Positions 17,228-26,433 of a stretch of DNA of 64,000 bases are shown in pieces. Both the position numbers and the translations under genes were made by a program. A model generated the notes under the pieces. The model did no database searches. It saw only the letters and a list, made by a program, of their open reading frames with translations, and had not been told where the DNA came from. How positions within the stretch are numbered: the first letter of the stretch is position 1; each line of letters opens with the position of its first letter. This DNA is from Planktothrix agardhii NIES-204. Lineage in GTDB: Bacteria; Cyanobacteriota; Cyanobacteriia; Cyanobacteriales; Microcoleaceae. The DNA is taken from contig AP017991.1 in assembly GCA_003609755.1 (NCBI GenBank), positions 3,521,001-3,585,000 of the forward strand. Direction: 5' to 3'.

Positions 17228-19192
17228 TTAACTAACCAGATGATTTTTAGCATTTCTCAATTCTTTTTGAATAGAAATCGCTTTTCCTAAAGAAGAAATT
17301 GCTTCAGGATATTGTTTTAACTTAGACAATAAAGAACCTCTATAACGCCAGGTTTGCGCATCATCAGACTGACAGGAAAGAGCCGCATCATAGGACGCTA
17401 AAGCTTCAGGATATTGTTCTAATTTTTCTAAACATAACCCTTTAGATCGCCATGCTTCTGATGAATCGGGTTTTAAATTAATCGCTTGTTCATAAAGGGC
17501 GATCGCTTCTGAATATTTTTGTAGTTTAACTAAAATTTCTCCACATTCAAAACAAGTTTCATAACTATCAGGTTTAATTTCTATGGCTTTTTTATAGGAA
17601 TTTAATGCCTCTTGATTTTGGTTTAATTTCCCTAAAGTATTTCCTTGAATTTTGAATAATTCAAAATTATTAGGATTTAAACTCAATGCTTTTTCCAAGG
17701 ATTTTAATGCTTCTTCATGGCGTTGTAAAGCTAATAAAGCATTGGCTTGATTTAACCATAATTCTGATTTATTGGGATTAAGTTTGATCGCTTGTTCGTA
17801 GGATGCGATCGCTTCTTCATACCGTTGTAATTTTGCTAAAACATTGCCTCTATTATGCAGAGTTTCATATTTATCGGGAGCAATTTCTAAGGCTTTATTA
17901 TAGGATTCTAATGCTTCATCAAACCGTTTGAATTTTCTCAATAATGCCCCACGATTGTGCCAAGATTCATAATCATTAGGTTTAATTTTAATAGCTTGGT
18001 TATAGGATTCAATTGCTTCTGCATACCGTTGTAACCGCACTAAAATATTGCCTCGATTATACCAAATTTCATATTTTTGCGGTTGTAAACTCAGACATTG
18101 ATCATAAGTTAATAACGCCTCTTGATACCGTTGTAATTTAACTAAAACGCCCGCTTTTTTATACCAGGCTTGATCTAAATTAGCATTGGCTTCAATTGCC
18201 TTTTCTAAATATTTTAAAGCCGGGTCTAACTGACCTTCTATAATTAAAGATTCTGCTTTTTTTAAGTAATCATCAGCAATCATTAACTCGGAAACTGGCT
18301 GGGATTTAACAGCCATGGATATCGGAGAAATTACTAATTTTTCTGGCTCGGAAAATTTTGATAACCCATTCAAAGAGACTAATTTTTTATCGGGTAATTC
18401 GGGGATATTTTTGGGAATTTCTAAGGTTTGTTCCTTTAATTCTTTTAAAGACTGCTCTTTAATCTCTTGTACTTCAGAAATCATGGCTTGTAACCGGAAT
18501 ACAAATTGAGATTTAAGGGTTTCTACTTGTTCAATAGAAGACTGAGAAAGTTTAGCTTCTCGGCTTAAAAAATCAAGAGATTCCTGGGCGGTTCCCATTT
18601 GTACCTCTAATTCTTTAATTAACTGTTGATAACGCTGTTTAGAGGCTTTTAATTGTGCTTCTAAATTATCAATTCGGTTCAACTGCTTTTGCGCTTGAGT
18701 CACAATCTCTTTAACTATCAAACGACGCACTAACCAAAAGAATAAAATTGTTACACTGGGGATTAATGTGGCGACAATTAATAAGGTATTTAATAAAGTA
18801 ATTGTCTGACTAAATTCATAATTTAATGCAGAAGCTGGGCTAATTTGTGCGACGGAAATGGGGGTTGTAATTTTGCTTTGGGCTTCACCCTGAACAATTT
18901 TAACTAATTTCGCTAACCAAGTTTGATCCAGAACATTAGTCATTGATAATGATGCCAGTTCTGTTGAGGAATATTCCGCATCGCTAAAAGATGGACTACC
19001 GATCATTTCCGGCATACTGACTGCTAAACTAGGAGCTAATGCAATCATCTCAACCGCATCAGCCGACCGACCCGCCTCGGAAGCATTGGGTAGAGGATTT
19101 GGAGATTGTTCAGGAATAGAACTCGCTTCAACACAGGAGTCCTGAGCAACAAGGGCTGCTAAGGTTAAAAGGGTAACTGTCGATAACCGCAT
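17228..19192 (-). CDS. Membrane-anchored TPR-repeat protein
   Basis: Starting at MRLSTVTLL, the product has 654 residues. An N-terminal signal peptide (cleavage near VEA-SS) is followed by a Ser-rich linker. A transmembrane helix follows (TLLIVATLIPSVTILFFW, about 130-150), then a coiled coil (about 165-225), a linker, and from about residue 305 to the C-terminus roughly ten TPR units of 34 residues. These carry strong consensus such as AWYKKAGVL, AIESYNQAIKIKPN and LHNRGNVLAKL. TPR arrays are protein-docking scaffolds; the partner is unknown. The signal-peptide-plus-TM topology would put the array in the cytoplasm or against the membrane face (inference). An upstream in-frame TTG at 19201 is an alternative start. 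Confidence 0.88.
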   Translation of the reverse strand: MRLSTVTLLTLAALVAQDSCVEASSIPEQSPNPLPNASEAGRSADAVEMIALAPSLAVSMPEMIGSPSFSDAEYSSTELASLSMTNVLDQTWLAKLVKIVQGEAQSKITTPISVAQISPASALNYEFSQTITLLNTLLIVATLIPSVTILFFWLVRRLIVKEIVTQAQKQLNRIDNLEAQLKASKQRYQQLIKELEVQMGTAQESLDFLSREAKLSQSSIEQVETLKSQFVFRLQAMISEVQEIKEQSLKELKEQTLEIPKNIPELPDKKLVSLNGLSKFSEPEKLVISPISMAVKSQPVSELMIADDYLKKAESLIIEGQLDPALKYLEKAIEANANLDQAWYKKAGVLVKLQRYQEALLTYDQCLSLQPQKYEIWYNRGNILVRLQRYAEAIESYNQAIKIKPNDYESWHNRGALLRKFKRFDEALESYNKALEIAPDKYETLHNRGNVLAKLQRYEEAIASYEQAIKLNPNKSELWLNQANALLALQRHEEALKSLEKALSLNPNNFELFKIQGNTLGKLNQNQEALNSYKKAIEIKPDSYETCFECGEILVKLQKYSEAIALYEQAINLKPDSSEAWRSKGLCLEKLEQYPEALASYDAALSCQSDDAQTWRYRGSLLSKLKQYPEAISSLGKAISIQKELRNAKNHLVS

Positions 19193-19284
19193 AAGTGTCA
19201 ATTCGTTTAGGGGGAGTGCTGTTCTATCTTACGAATTGACACCGCTTGATCAGGATTTTGCAGCAGAAACCCGATTTCCAATTT

Positions 19285-20157
19285 TTAAACCTGAGCTAAA
19301 ACAGGGTGTTGGATTTGAGAGACTGTAGACTCAGATTTCGTATTTGTACAATACACTTCACAGGAATTATTCGGGCTTTCAATCAGTTTGATTTTATGTA
19401 ATTGCGCCCCTAAATTATGAATTGGTTTTTGCAATAAATTTTGGATATGAACCGCAATATTTTCCGCCGTTGGTACAACTTTAGAAAAGTAGGGAATATC
19501 TTTATTTAAAAACGTATGATCAAAGGGTTCCACAACATAATTATTAATCACTCTTTGTAACCCTTCTAAATCTACAATCATCCCCGTCTGAGGATCAACT
19601 TCCCCTTTAACAGTTACTTCTAAATGGTAATTATGACCATGACCGTTAGGACGGGCGCATTTGCCATAAATTTCAAAATTGTCCTCAAAACTGAGGTCAG
19701 GATGAGCCAGCCGATGGGCGGCACTAAAATGTGTACTAATTGTCAGATAGGCTTCCATACTGTTTCCTTGATATTCTGCCCAGAGTTCGGGATGTTCAAA
19801 TAGTTGAATTTTGGTCAGGGGAAGATGGGGGGCCAACCGATGCCAAATCGCCTGGGCCAGAGCTTCCGTTGTCGGTAAGGTTTGCTGAAATTCCGGCCAA
19901 ACATCATTCAGGTAGGAAAAGTCTAAATGGTCGGTGACTTCCCGTTTCAAGGTGTGTTTGACGTCGGACAGGTTTAAGACCATACCATATTCATTGAGTT
20001 CTCCGACCATGGACACATACAAAACATAGTTATGTCCATGTCCAGGGGCGCGAGATGTGGGGCCAAACCGCTTCAGGTTCTCGGTGGCGCTCAATTCGGG
20101 CAACCAATACCGATGACTGGCGGAAAATTGCGCCCGACGGGTGATCACGCATTCCAT
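19285..20157 (-). CDS. Tandem 6-pyruvoyl-tetrahydropterin synthase/QueD-family protein
   Basis: The 290-residue protein is two PTPS/QueD domains in a row (about 1-135 and 136-270). Both keep the three zinc-binding His: ASHRY plus GHGHNY in the first, AAHRL plus GHGHNY in the second. Only the second has the catalytic Cys before the HGH motif (GKCARPNGHGHNY); the first has Ser at the equivalent place (TSRAPGHGHNY). These enzymes act on 7,8-dihydroneopterin triphosphate to give 6-carboxy- or 6-pyruvoyl-tetrahydropterin, for queuosine or pterin synthesis. The first domain may be structural or have altered chemistry (inference). The single-gene double domain is seen in cyanobacteria. Confidence 0.88.
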   Translation of the reverse strand: MECVITRRAQFSASHRYWLPELSATENLKRFGPTSRAPGHGHNYVLYVSMVGELNEYGMVLNLSDVKHTLKREVTDHLDFSYLNDVWPEFQQTLPTTEALAQAIWHRLAPHLPLTKIQLFEHPELWAEYQGNSMEAYLTISTHFSAAHRLAHPDLSFEDNFEIYGKCARPNGHGHNYHLEVTVKGEVDPQTGMIVDLEGLQRVINNYVVEPFDHTFLNKDIPYFSKVVPTAENIAVHIQNLLQKPIHNLGAQLHKIKLIESPNNSCEVYCTNTKSESTVSQIQHPVLAQV

Positions 20158-20254
20158 AAAATCTGAGCCAGAGGGATGTTGTTAATTTATATGAACTTAA
20201 TTTTAAGCTTTTTTGATGATAATTTCAACTTTGATTTAATAAAAACCCGCACTG

Positions 20255-20388
20255 TCAATCATTCCGGTCTGTGATGTATTGCCTAATAACAGCAGGTAAA
20301 TAATAAAAATGGTCTTGCTTTTCTAGCCAACACCGTCTTCTGATAAGCCACTGGCTTTTATAATTTCATCTGAAACTAACATACTCAT
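20255..20388 (-). pseudogene. UPF0175-type antitoxin remnant
   Basis: On the minus strand a ribosome-binding-like GGAAC precedes ATG at 20388, and the frame reads MSMLVSDEIIKASGLSEDG, then stops at 20323. That N-terminus matches the start of UPF0175 antitoxins (MSxLISExILxATxLSExEL). Another frame, ending at 20255, then reads WLEKQDHFYYLPAVIRQYITD. I read the locus as a broken small gene. The family call rests on about 19 residues. Confidence 0.4.
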
Positions 20389-20440
20389 GGTTGTTCCTAA
20401 AGTTTGGTTTAAAATATAACTATTTTAGTATTTCTATATT

Positions 20441-21034
20441 TTAACCGATATTCCAAATTTCTTGTAAATCTAATACAAAACCCGGAAGCACATCTTCTCC
20501 CGATATATTAACAGGAGATTGTAAAATTTCTACTTCTTTTCCTAAATGATAAATTTCTACGCGCTGATTTTGAGGATCAATTAACCAACCGAGTTGAGTC
20601 CCATTTTCCAAATACTCTTGCATTTTGTTTCTTAGGGTTTTGAGAGTATCTGTTTCTGAACGTAACTCAATCACAAAATCTGGACAAAGAGGCAAAAATT
20701 TCTTTTTTTGTTCTGGGTTTAAGGCATTCCATCTCTCTAATTTCACCCAAGACAAATCCGGCGCTCGATCTGCACCATTGGGGAGTTTAAAACCTGTTGA
20801 AGAATCAAATGCTAATCCAAGTTTTGTTTGTTGATTCCAGATGCCAAACTTCACTGCTAGGTTAAAGTTCCGATTTCCGGTTTCACCTCCTGTTGGTGAC
20901 ATAATAATTAATTCTCCTGTTGCTGATCGCTCAAATTTATAATATCGGTTATTTTGACAAAGTTGAAAATACTGTTCATCGGTTAAGTCGATTTGCAATT
21001 CTAGGGGATTAGGTAAAGAAATTATTGTATCCAT
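20441..21034 (-). CDS. Uma2-family (DUF820) PD-(D/E)XK nuclease-like protein
   Basis: Starting at MDTIISLPNPLELQ, the product has 197 residues, typical for Uma2. The restriction-endonuclease-like core is visible: RAPDLSWVKLERW supplies the Asp and PDFVIELRSETD the E-x-K-like position, here E-x-R. The GELIIMSPTGGETG segment and the C-terminal GWLIDPQNQRVEIY strand are family hallmarks. Uma2 proteins occur in tens of copies in filamentous cyanobacteria and their role is not settled. An upstream ATG at 21067 would add 11 residues. Confidence 0.88.
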   Translation of the reverse strand: MDTIISLPNPLELQIDLTDEQYFQLCQNNRYYKFERSATGELIIMSPTGGETGNRNFNLAVKFGIWNQQTKLGLAFDSSTGFKLPNGADRAPDLSWVKLERWNALNPEQKKKFLPLCPDFVIELRSETDTLKTLRNKMQEYLENGTQLGWLIDPQNQRVEIYHLGKEVEILQSPVNISGEDVLPGFVLDLQEIWNIG

Positions 21035-21087
21035 AACCGTTGCAATAGGCTCAAAATATAATTTCAATTATAACACCTTTTTAGTTC

Positions 21088-21768
21088 TTAGGAAATCTTT
21101 TTCATTTCCTCCTGGGCTTCTCGACGGGAACTGGATGCCATTCTAAACATTTCTTGTCCCGTATGTAGAGACGAATAATCATAATTAAGGGTAAAGGTTT
21201 CTAATTCATTTAGTCCATCTTCTAAATGATTCAGGGTATAATAAATATGGGCAGCAACTCCAGCAACGGGTGAGGGATTTTTTCGAGAACGAAATAGGTT
21301 TTGAGCTTGATTTAAACAGTTTTTACAAAGTTCAATATAGGCTTGAAACTCCTCCATTAATTGATCATCAAAGGGATCGGCTGATAGTTTATTGACTTCG
21401 GATTTTAAGGGTTTTAAAATTTGATTTATAGAACGATTAATTGGTTTATAAACTTTATTAATCCAAATCGTTAGTTCCGCATCCGCTTCCGTTGCTTGTT
21501 TTTTGGCTTTGGCAACAAAGGGTTTTACGGAGTCGAAATTGGGATTTTTACCCAAACCCAGTTCCCGATCATGGGATTGACGTTTTTGTGGATCACTTAA
21601 TATTTCGTAAGCTGCATTAATCTGAATAATTTGGTTATGATCAGCCGATTGAGTTTGACTATCAGGGTGGAATATTTTTGCTAATCGACGATAGGCTTGT
21701 TTAATTTCTGTAGCCGTCGCTGCGGGGTTAACTTGTAAGGTACTGTAGTAGTTTTTGAGCGTAGTCAT
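21088..21768 (-). CDS. J-domain (DnaJ-like) co-chaperone
   Basis: The 226-residue product has an N-terminal J domain (about 5-70) with the HPD tripeptide in KIFHPDSQ, which stimulates Hsp70 ATPase. A basic linker and a helical C-terminal region (about 95-226) of unknown fold follow. It has no Gly/Phe region, zinc fingers or CTD, so it is a type III J protein. A DnaK partner is not encoded nearby. The C-terminal region probably gives client or location specificity (inference). Confidence 0.88.
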   Translation of the reverse strand: MTTLKNYYSTLQVNPAATATEIKQAYRRLAKIFHPDSQTQSADHNQIIQINAAYEILSDPQKRQSHDRELGLGKNPNFDSVKPFVAKAKKQATEADAELTIWINKVYKPINRSINQILKPLKSEVNKLSADPFDDQLMEEFQAYIELCKNCLNQAQNLFRSRKNPSPVAGVAAHIYYTLNHLEDGLNELETFTLNYDYSSLHTGQEMFRMASSSRREAQEEMKKIS

Positions 21769-21916
21769 ACCGATTGATCTAAGATTAATTGGGGATTTCT
21801 ATAATATGGTTTTCAGACCCTATTGATTATAGCGCGATCGCGATTGACAATGGCTAGTATTTTTTTTCTGGGCTATAGATTATTATTAATAGTATGAATT
21901 ATGGTTCAGGGTCAAT

Positions 21917-22747
21917 ATGAAATTAAGTAAAGTATCAGGATCGAATATTTTACGGTATTTGGGTATCGGGTTTGCTGTTTTCCTGACTTTAACCGGATGT
22001 CAAACTCTGTTTAAACCGCCAACAGCATCGGATATTCATTTAAAACTGGGAAACCCAAGTCAAGCGAAATCCGATCCTCAAAATCCTACTAATTTTTTGA
22101 TAGAAAAACCGGAATTTGTTCTATCTTATAATAGCACAACCGGAACAGCAAATTGGGTGAGTTGGCAACTTAATTCATCTTGGGTAGGAATAGTAAAACG
22201 TCAAAATAATTTTAGACCGGATGAGACTTTACCCCCAGGTTGGTATCAAGTTCAGTCCAATGATTATCGGGGTACAGGTTATGATCGAGGTCATTTAGTT
22301 CCTTCGGGCGATCGCACTAATAACCTTGACCAGAATAGCACAACTTTTCTGATGACGAATATTATTCCTCAAGCCCCGGAATTAAATCGCGGGATTTGGA
22401 GTGATTTAGAAAAAGAATGTCGAGAATGGATCAAAAAAGGCAAGGAATTGTATATAATTGCTGGAGGTGAAGGTAAACGAAAAACCATTGCCAAAGGTAA
22501 AGTAACTGTTCCGAAATGGAATTGGAAAGTTATTGTTATTTTAGATAAACCGAATCAAAAGATTACGGAAAATACGCAAATTATTGCGGTGAGAATGCTT
22601 AACTCTAATTCCTTGACAAAAACAAATAATTGGCGAGATTATCGAGTTTCCGTCGATGAAATTGAACAAAATACAGGACTAGATTTTTTAACCAATATTC
22701 CTAAGAATATTCAAGATAAACTAGAGGGTAAAGTTGATTACCGTTAG
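21917..22747 (+). CDS. nucA: Secreted DNA/RNA non-specific endonuclease (NUC family)
   Basis: The 276-residue product begins with a lipoprotein-like signal ending LTLTGCQTL, whose Cys is a good lipobox. The nuclease domain carries the DRGHLVPSGDRT active site (His general base). The metal-binding Asn lies in NIIPQAPELNRGIW. The family includes Anabaena NucA and Serratia nuclease, which degrade DNA and RNA outside the cytoplasm. No cognate inhibitor such as NuiA is seen next to it. Being anchored outside the cytoplasm, it would not need one (inference). Confidence 0.92.
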   Translation: MKLSKVSGSNILRYLGIGFAVFLTLTGCQTLFKPPTASDIHLKLGNPSQAKSDPQNPTNFLIEKPEFVLSYNSTTGTANWVSWQLNSSWVGIVKRQNNFRPDETLPPGWYQVQSNDYRGTGYDRGHLVPSGDRTNNLDQNSTTFLMTNIIPQAPELNRGIWSDLEKECREWIKKGKELYIIAGGEGKRKTIAKGKVTVPKWNWKVIVILDKPNQKITENTQIIAVRMLNSNSLTKTNNWRDYRVSVDEIEQNTGLDFLTNIPKNIQDKLEGKVDYR

Positions 22748-22820
22748 TTTAATTTGTTGAGTATTTAAACAGTAAGCTGTTAACCTTCTAAATTTGGCAT
22801 TTAGAAATTGTAAAACCCCT

Positions 22821-22889
22821 GTAATGCGAGCGTCCTCGCTCGCTAGATGGGGAGAGGAATATTCTAGCGAGCGGGGACGCTCGCACTAC
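22821..22889. repeat. Long inverted repeat, GCGAGCG hairpin
   Basis: The arms GTAATGCGAGCGTCCTCGC... (22821-22847) and ...GCGGGGACGCTCGCACTAC (22863-22889) pair over about 26 bp with few mismatches, leaving a ~15-nt loop. It occupies the 287-bp gap between the nuclease and SIMPL genes and could terminate transcription of the nuclease gene. It resembles palindromic repeats dispersed in many cyanobacteria. Confidence 0.75.
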
Positions 22890-23034
22890 CAGAGCGTTAA
22901 GTTATGGTGCAGATCATCCTGAATCCTAGGATAATATACCGAAATTGAGGAACAGCCAGGGTAAAAATAACTTCTAAATAGTAGTTAATATCCTGATAGT
23001 TATACCCCTTTCTCACTCTCAAAGGACGTCTACA

Positions 23035-23766
23035 ATGTCTTTACATCAATCTTCTTCGATCAATCCCTGGAGCCTGATTACCGCGTTATCCTTAAGTTTG
23101 GGATTAGTGAGTATTCCCTTCATTGCTCCAGTTTTCGCCCAGGAACAACGGATCAGAACCTTAACGGTCAGTGGTCAAGGGGTAGTTACCATTCCAACTA
23201 CCCAAACCCAAGTTCAATTAGGAGTTGAAGTTTTGGGGAAAACCGCCGAGGAAGTTCAAACAGAAGCCGCTAAACGGACTGCTGCGGTGATAGAATTACT
23301 GCGATCGCGCAATGTTGAGAAACTCGAAACCACAGGAATTCGTCTCAACCCCACCTACAGTTATGCTAATGATCAACAACGATTAACCGGATATTCCGCC
23401 ACCAATACCGTCAGTTTCAGATTAAACACCGAAAAAGTCGGAAGTCTGCTTGATGATGCCGTGAAAGCCGGAGCAACCCGCATTGACGGAATTAGTTTTG
23501 TTGCCTCCGATCCCGAAATTAACGCCGCCCAACAACAGGCTTTAAAACTCGCCACCCAAGAAGCAGAAAGTCAAGCTAACGCCGTATTAAGTGCCCTCAA
23601 TTTAACCCGTCGAGAAATTATCGGAATTCAAGTTAATAATGCCAGTGCCCCTGTTCCCATGGCTGTCATGTACAGAACAAATACTGTAGCCGCAGCCCCA
23701 GCCACCCCCGTTGTCGGCGGAGAACAGGAAGTTAGGGCTTCCGTCACCTTGCAAATTAGTTATTAG
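23035..23766 (+). CDS. SIMPL-domain (DUF541) periplasmic protein
   Basis: The 243-residue product has a signal peptide of about 35 residues ending PVFAQE. It is followed by a SIMPL domain: TLTVSGQGVVTIPTTQT at the start, LGVEVLGKTAEEVQ, TTGIRLNPTYSY, GYSATNTVSFRL and a VTLQISY C-terminal strand. Family members are periplasmic or outer-membrane-associated, and oligomeric channel-like structures have been described. Physiological roles are poorly defined. No operon partner is adjacent. Confidence 0.9.
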   Translation: MSLHQSSSINPWSLITALSLSLGLVSIPFIAPVFAQEQRIRTLTVSGQGVVTIPTTQTQVQLGVEVLGKTAEEVQTEAAKRTAAVIELLRSRNVEKLETTGIRLNPTYSYANDQQRLTGYSATNTVSFRLNTEKVGSLLDDAVKAGATRIDGISFVASDPEINAAQQQALKLATQEAESQANAVLSALNLTRREIIGIQVNNASAPVPMAVMYRTNTVAAAPATPVVGGEQEVRASVTLQISY

Positions 23767-23811
23767 TTGACACTCCCACCCCTGAAAAAGAGGTTCAATT
23801 CCCCTCTGTTC

Positions 23812-23839
23812 CCCATTACCCATTACCCATTACCCATTA
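23812..23839. repeat. STRR-type heptanucleotide repeat (CCCATTA)4
   Basis: Four perfect copies of CCCATTA in tandem lie between the SIMPL and carA genes. Heptanucleotide short tandemly repeated repetitive (STRR) sequences are a known feature of heterocystous and filamentous cyanobacteria. Copy number is likely variable between strains. Confidence 0.8.
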
Positions 23840-23932
23840 CTTAAAGTCATGTAATGACAACACGGGACAAGATCCATGCCTTAGTCTGGAATAATATTGA
23901 GGTGATTCCAGATTCAAGGTAGATTAAATAAA

Positions 23933-25084
23933 ATGTCCCTGACCTCTGCACAACCAGCTTTACTTGTCCTTGCTGATGGAACCGCCTACACTGGCTGGTC
24001 ATTCGGCGCTCCAGGAACCGTGATTGGAGAAGTTGTCTTTAATACGGGTATGACCGGATATCAAGAAGTATTGACCGACCCTAGCTATTGCGGACAAATT
24101 GTTACCTTTACCTATCCAGAGTTAGGCAATACTGGCGTTAACCCCGAAGATGAAGAATCAACCCATCCCCATGTTCGGGGGGCGATCGCCCGTAATATTT
24201 CTAGCCGTCCCAGTAATTGGCGTTCCACTCAGTCCCTACCCGACTATTTAAAACAGCACCATATCCCCGGTATTTATGGCATTGATACCCGCGCCCTAAC
24301 TCGCAAAATTCGTACCGTTGGGGCGATGAATGGGGCAATTTCCACGGAAATTTTAGATCCGGGTGAACTAAGAACTTTAGTTGAACAAGCCCCTAGTATG
24401 GCTGGGTTGAACCTAGTTAAAGAAGTCACCACCAAGCAACCCTATGAATGGTTGGAACCCACAGAAACCGCTTGGGAGTTTAGTAATTCTGCCACCGGAG
24501 ATCAAGAACCCCGCTATACCGTTGTCGCCTTAGACTTTGGGGTGAAACGCAATATTTTGCGACGGTTAGCTAGTTATGGCTGTCGGGTGATTGTGGTTCC
24601 AGCTAATACCTCCCCAGAGGAGATTCTTAAATATAATCCCGATGGAATTTTCCTCTCTAATGGCCCTGGTGATCCCTCGGCCGTTACCGAAGGCATTGCC
24701 ATCACAAAAGAATTAGTTAAGGCGGAAAAACCCGTATTTGGGATTTGTATGGGCCATCAAATTTTAGGCTTATCCCTAGGGGCTGAAACCTTTAAGCTCA
24801 AATTTGGTCATCGCGGCTTAAATCAACCCGCAGGTCTGGCACAGCAGCAAGTGGAAATTACCAGTCAAAATCATGGGTTTGCGATTGATCCAGATACGTT
24901 GGCTTCAGATGTCCAAATTACTCACCTGAATCTGAATGATCGCACCGTGGCGGGCTTGAAACACAAAACTTTACCTCTATTTTCGGTTCAATATCACCCC
25001 GAAGCCAGTCCTGGCCCACATGATGCTGATTATCTGTTTGAGCGCTTTGTTCAAGCGATGCAGCAACAGCAAGAACAGAACTAA
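23933..25084 (+). CDS. carA: Carbamoyl-phosphate synthase small subunit
   Basis: CarA is the glutaminase subunit that feeds ammonia to CarB for carbamoyl phosphate, used in arginine and pyrimidine synthesis. It has 383 residues. The N-terminal CPSase_sm_chain domain starts [18 protein letters not shown]. The class-I glutamine amidotransferase domain (about 195-380) has the nucleophile Cys in [11 protein letters not shown] and the His/Glu pair in [11 protein letters not shown]. All catalytic residues are present. It is not next to carB, as is usual in cyanobacteria. Confidence 0.97.
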   Translation: MSLTSAQPALLVLADGTAYTGWSFGAPGTVIGEVVFNTGMTGYQEVLTDPSYCGQIVTFTYPELGNTGVNPEDEESTHPHVRGAIARNISSRPSNWRSTQSLPDYLKQHHIPGIYGIDTRALTRKIRTVGAMNGAISTEILDPGELRTLVEQAPSMAGLNLVKEVTTKQPYEWLEPTETAWEFSNSATGDQEPRYTVVALDFGVKRNILRRLASYGCRVIVVPANTSPEEILKYNPDGIFLSNGPGDPSAVTEGIAITKELVKAEKPVFGICMGHQILGLSLGAETFKLKFGHRGLNQPAGLAQQQVEITSQNHGFAIDPDTLASDVQITHLNLNDRTVAGLKHKTLPLFSVQYHPEASPGPHDADYLFERFVQAMQQQQEQN

Positions 25085-25261
25085 TATCCTTTTGTCCCTC
25101 CTAACTTACCTTAAACAGCAAGAAGGCTCACACTGTACCTTTACTCAGGTCAGTGTTGAGATAGTGACTAGACAATTTCTTGAAAAGCCCTTATACTGGA
25201 TCGGCGATGTCAAGCTTTATGTAGTTAGGAGGGTATCATTTCTGAGCCACTGAATTTAACC

Positions 25262-25606
25262 GTGAGCCTGCGGGGTACACGGGATGTCAAAGACAACTAT
25301 CAGATCTTTCGGCTAACTGGATTGATGGATGCTTTCTCAGAAGGCACTTTTAGGAAGCTGGTCAGTATTTATATAGAACAAGGCCCCAAGCACATTATAT
25401 TGGATCTCTCTCAGATAGATTTTGTAGACAGTTCTGGATTAGGGGCGCTAGTTCAGCTTGTAAAAAAAGCTAAACAGAGCGACGGAACTTTACAGATTGT
25501 TTCCAATCCTCGTGTAACTCAAACTGTTAAATTGGTTCGCTTGGAAAAGTTTCTCTCTTTACGGCCATCTGTAGAAGATGCGATAGAAAACATCAAAAAC
25601 CCCTAG
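25262..25606 (+). CDS. STAS-domain anti-sigma-factor antagonist
   Basis: The 114-residue product is a single STAS domain. The conserved phosphorylation-site loop is intact (FVDSSGLGALV, with Ser in DSSG). SpoIIAA/RsbV-like proteins bind anti-sigma kinases when unphosphorylated. The start is a GTG at 25262 directly after an in-frame region with no ATG, and it fits the family's length. No cognate kinase or phosphatase gene is adjacent. Cyanobacteria use such proteins in partner-switch regulation, but the target here is unknown. Confidence 0.88.
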   Translation: MSLRGTRDVKDNYQIFRLTGLMDAFSEGTFRKLVSIYIEQGPKHIILDLSQIDFVDSSGLGALVQLVKKAKQSDGTLQIVSNPRVTQTVKLVRLEKFLSLRPSVEDAIENIKNP

Positions 25607-25745
25607 GTGTGAACGTCAATTGGGTAGTGCCACCCCCGATAAGGTGAGGATACTGAGTCAATGGGATCATGGTGGAACAATCTTTACGACGACCTTTTAA
25701 CGACTAGCGAGTTAATCTGTTGCCTAGTCTCTACCTTTGGATCAA

Positions 25746-26141
25746 ATGCTCGATCAAAGCCTATCACCAGAACAAGTTCAACGGATTTCTCCTGCGTCTT
25801 GGGCCTATTTAGGAGATGCCGTTTATGAACTCTACATTCGTAGTTTTTATCTGATGCCCCCAAAGCGATCGCATTTGTATCATCAGTTAGTCGTGTCTCA
25901 AGTTCGCGCCGAAAGTCAAGCTCGTCACTTGCGATCGCTAGAACCTCACCTTACCGAAACTGAATTAGAAGTTTTAAAGCGGGGTCGAAATGCCGCTTTT
26001 GGTTATCCCAAAAGACTCGATCCCAAAACTTACCAGCAAGCCACCAGTTTAGAAGCATTATTCGGGTATTTGTATTTAACGAATCCGCAACGTTTAGATG
26101 AATTGTTTAATTATCTTGAGCTTGATTCTAAAGATTGTTGA
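25746..26141 (+). CDS. mrnC: Mini-ribonuclease III
   Basis: The 131-residue product is an RNase III catalytic domain without the double-stranded RNA-binding domain. It has the AYLGDAVYELYIR signature (first acidic residues) and the C-terminal ATSLEALFGYLYL block (second acidic box). Mini-III matures the termini of 23S rRNA in bacteria and cyanobacteria. A TTG nine bases upstream (25737) is an alternative start. Confidence 0.92.
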   Translation: MLDQSLSPEQVQRISPASWAYLGDAVYELYIRSFYLMPPKRSHLYHQLVVSQVRAESQARHLRSLEPHLTETELEVLKRGRNAAFGYPKRLDPKTYQQATSLEALFGYLYLTNPQRLDELFNYLELDSKDC

Positions 26142-26433
26142 TTGTTGATTGCTCAATGATACGTGAATGCCTATCAACTTAAGTCAAAAATTCCTAATTA
26201 CAGCCTAGATCAGATCGCCCCTAAAACTCGAAAACGATCCCCCCTAACTCCCCTTAACAATGGAGGAAACCGATTTCAAAGTCACCCTTTTTAATGCGAT
26301 GCCCTGAGCTTGCCGAAGGGAGGATTTAAGGGGATCAGATATAAAAGAAGAACAGGGATTTTAGGCTGTCGTTGACGTTAATTAATGAAACTCCCATCTC
26401 TACACCCATCTATTTCCTATCTCGCTAATTATT

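Noticed and set aside
25020-25253. Open frame overlapping the end of carA
   Set aside because: Its first part is carA in another frame and the rest is intergenic; no motif or ribosome-binding site.
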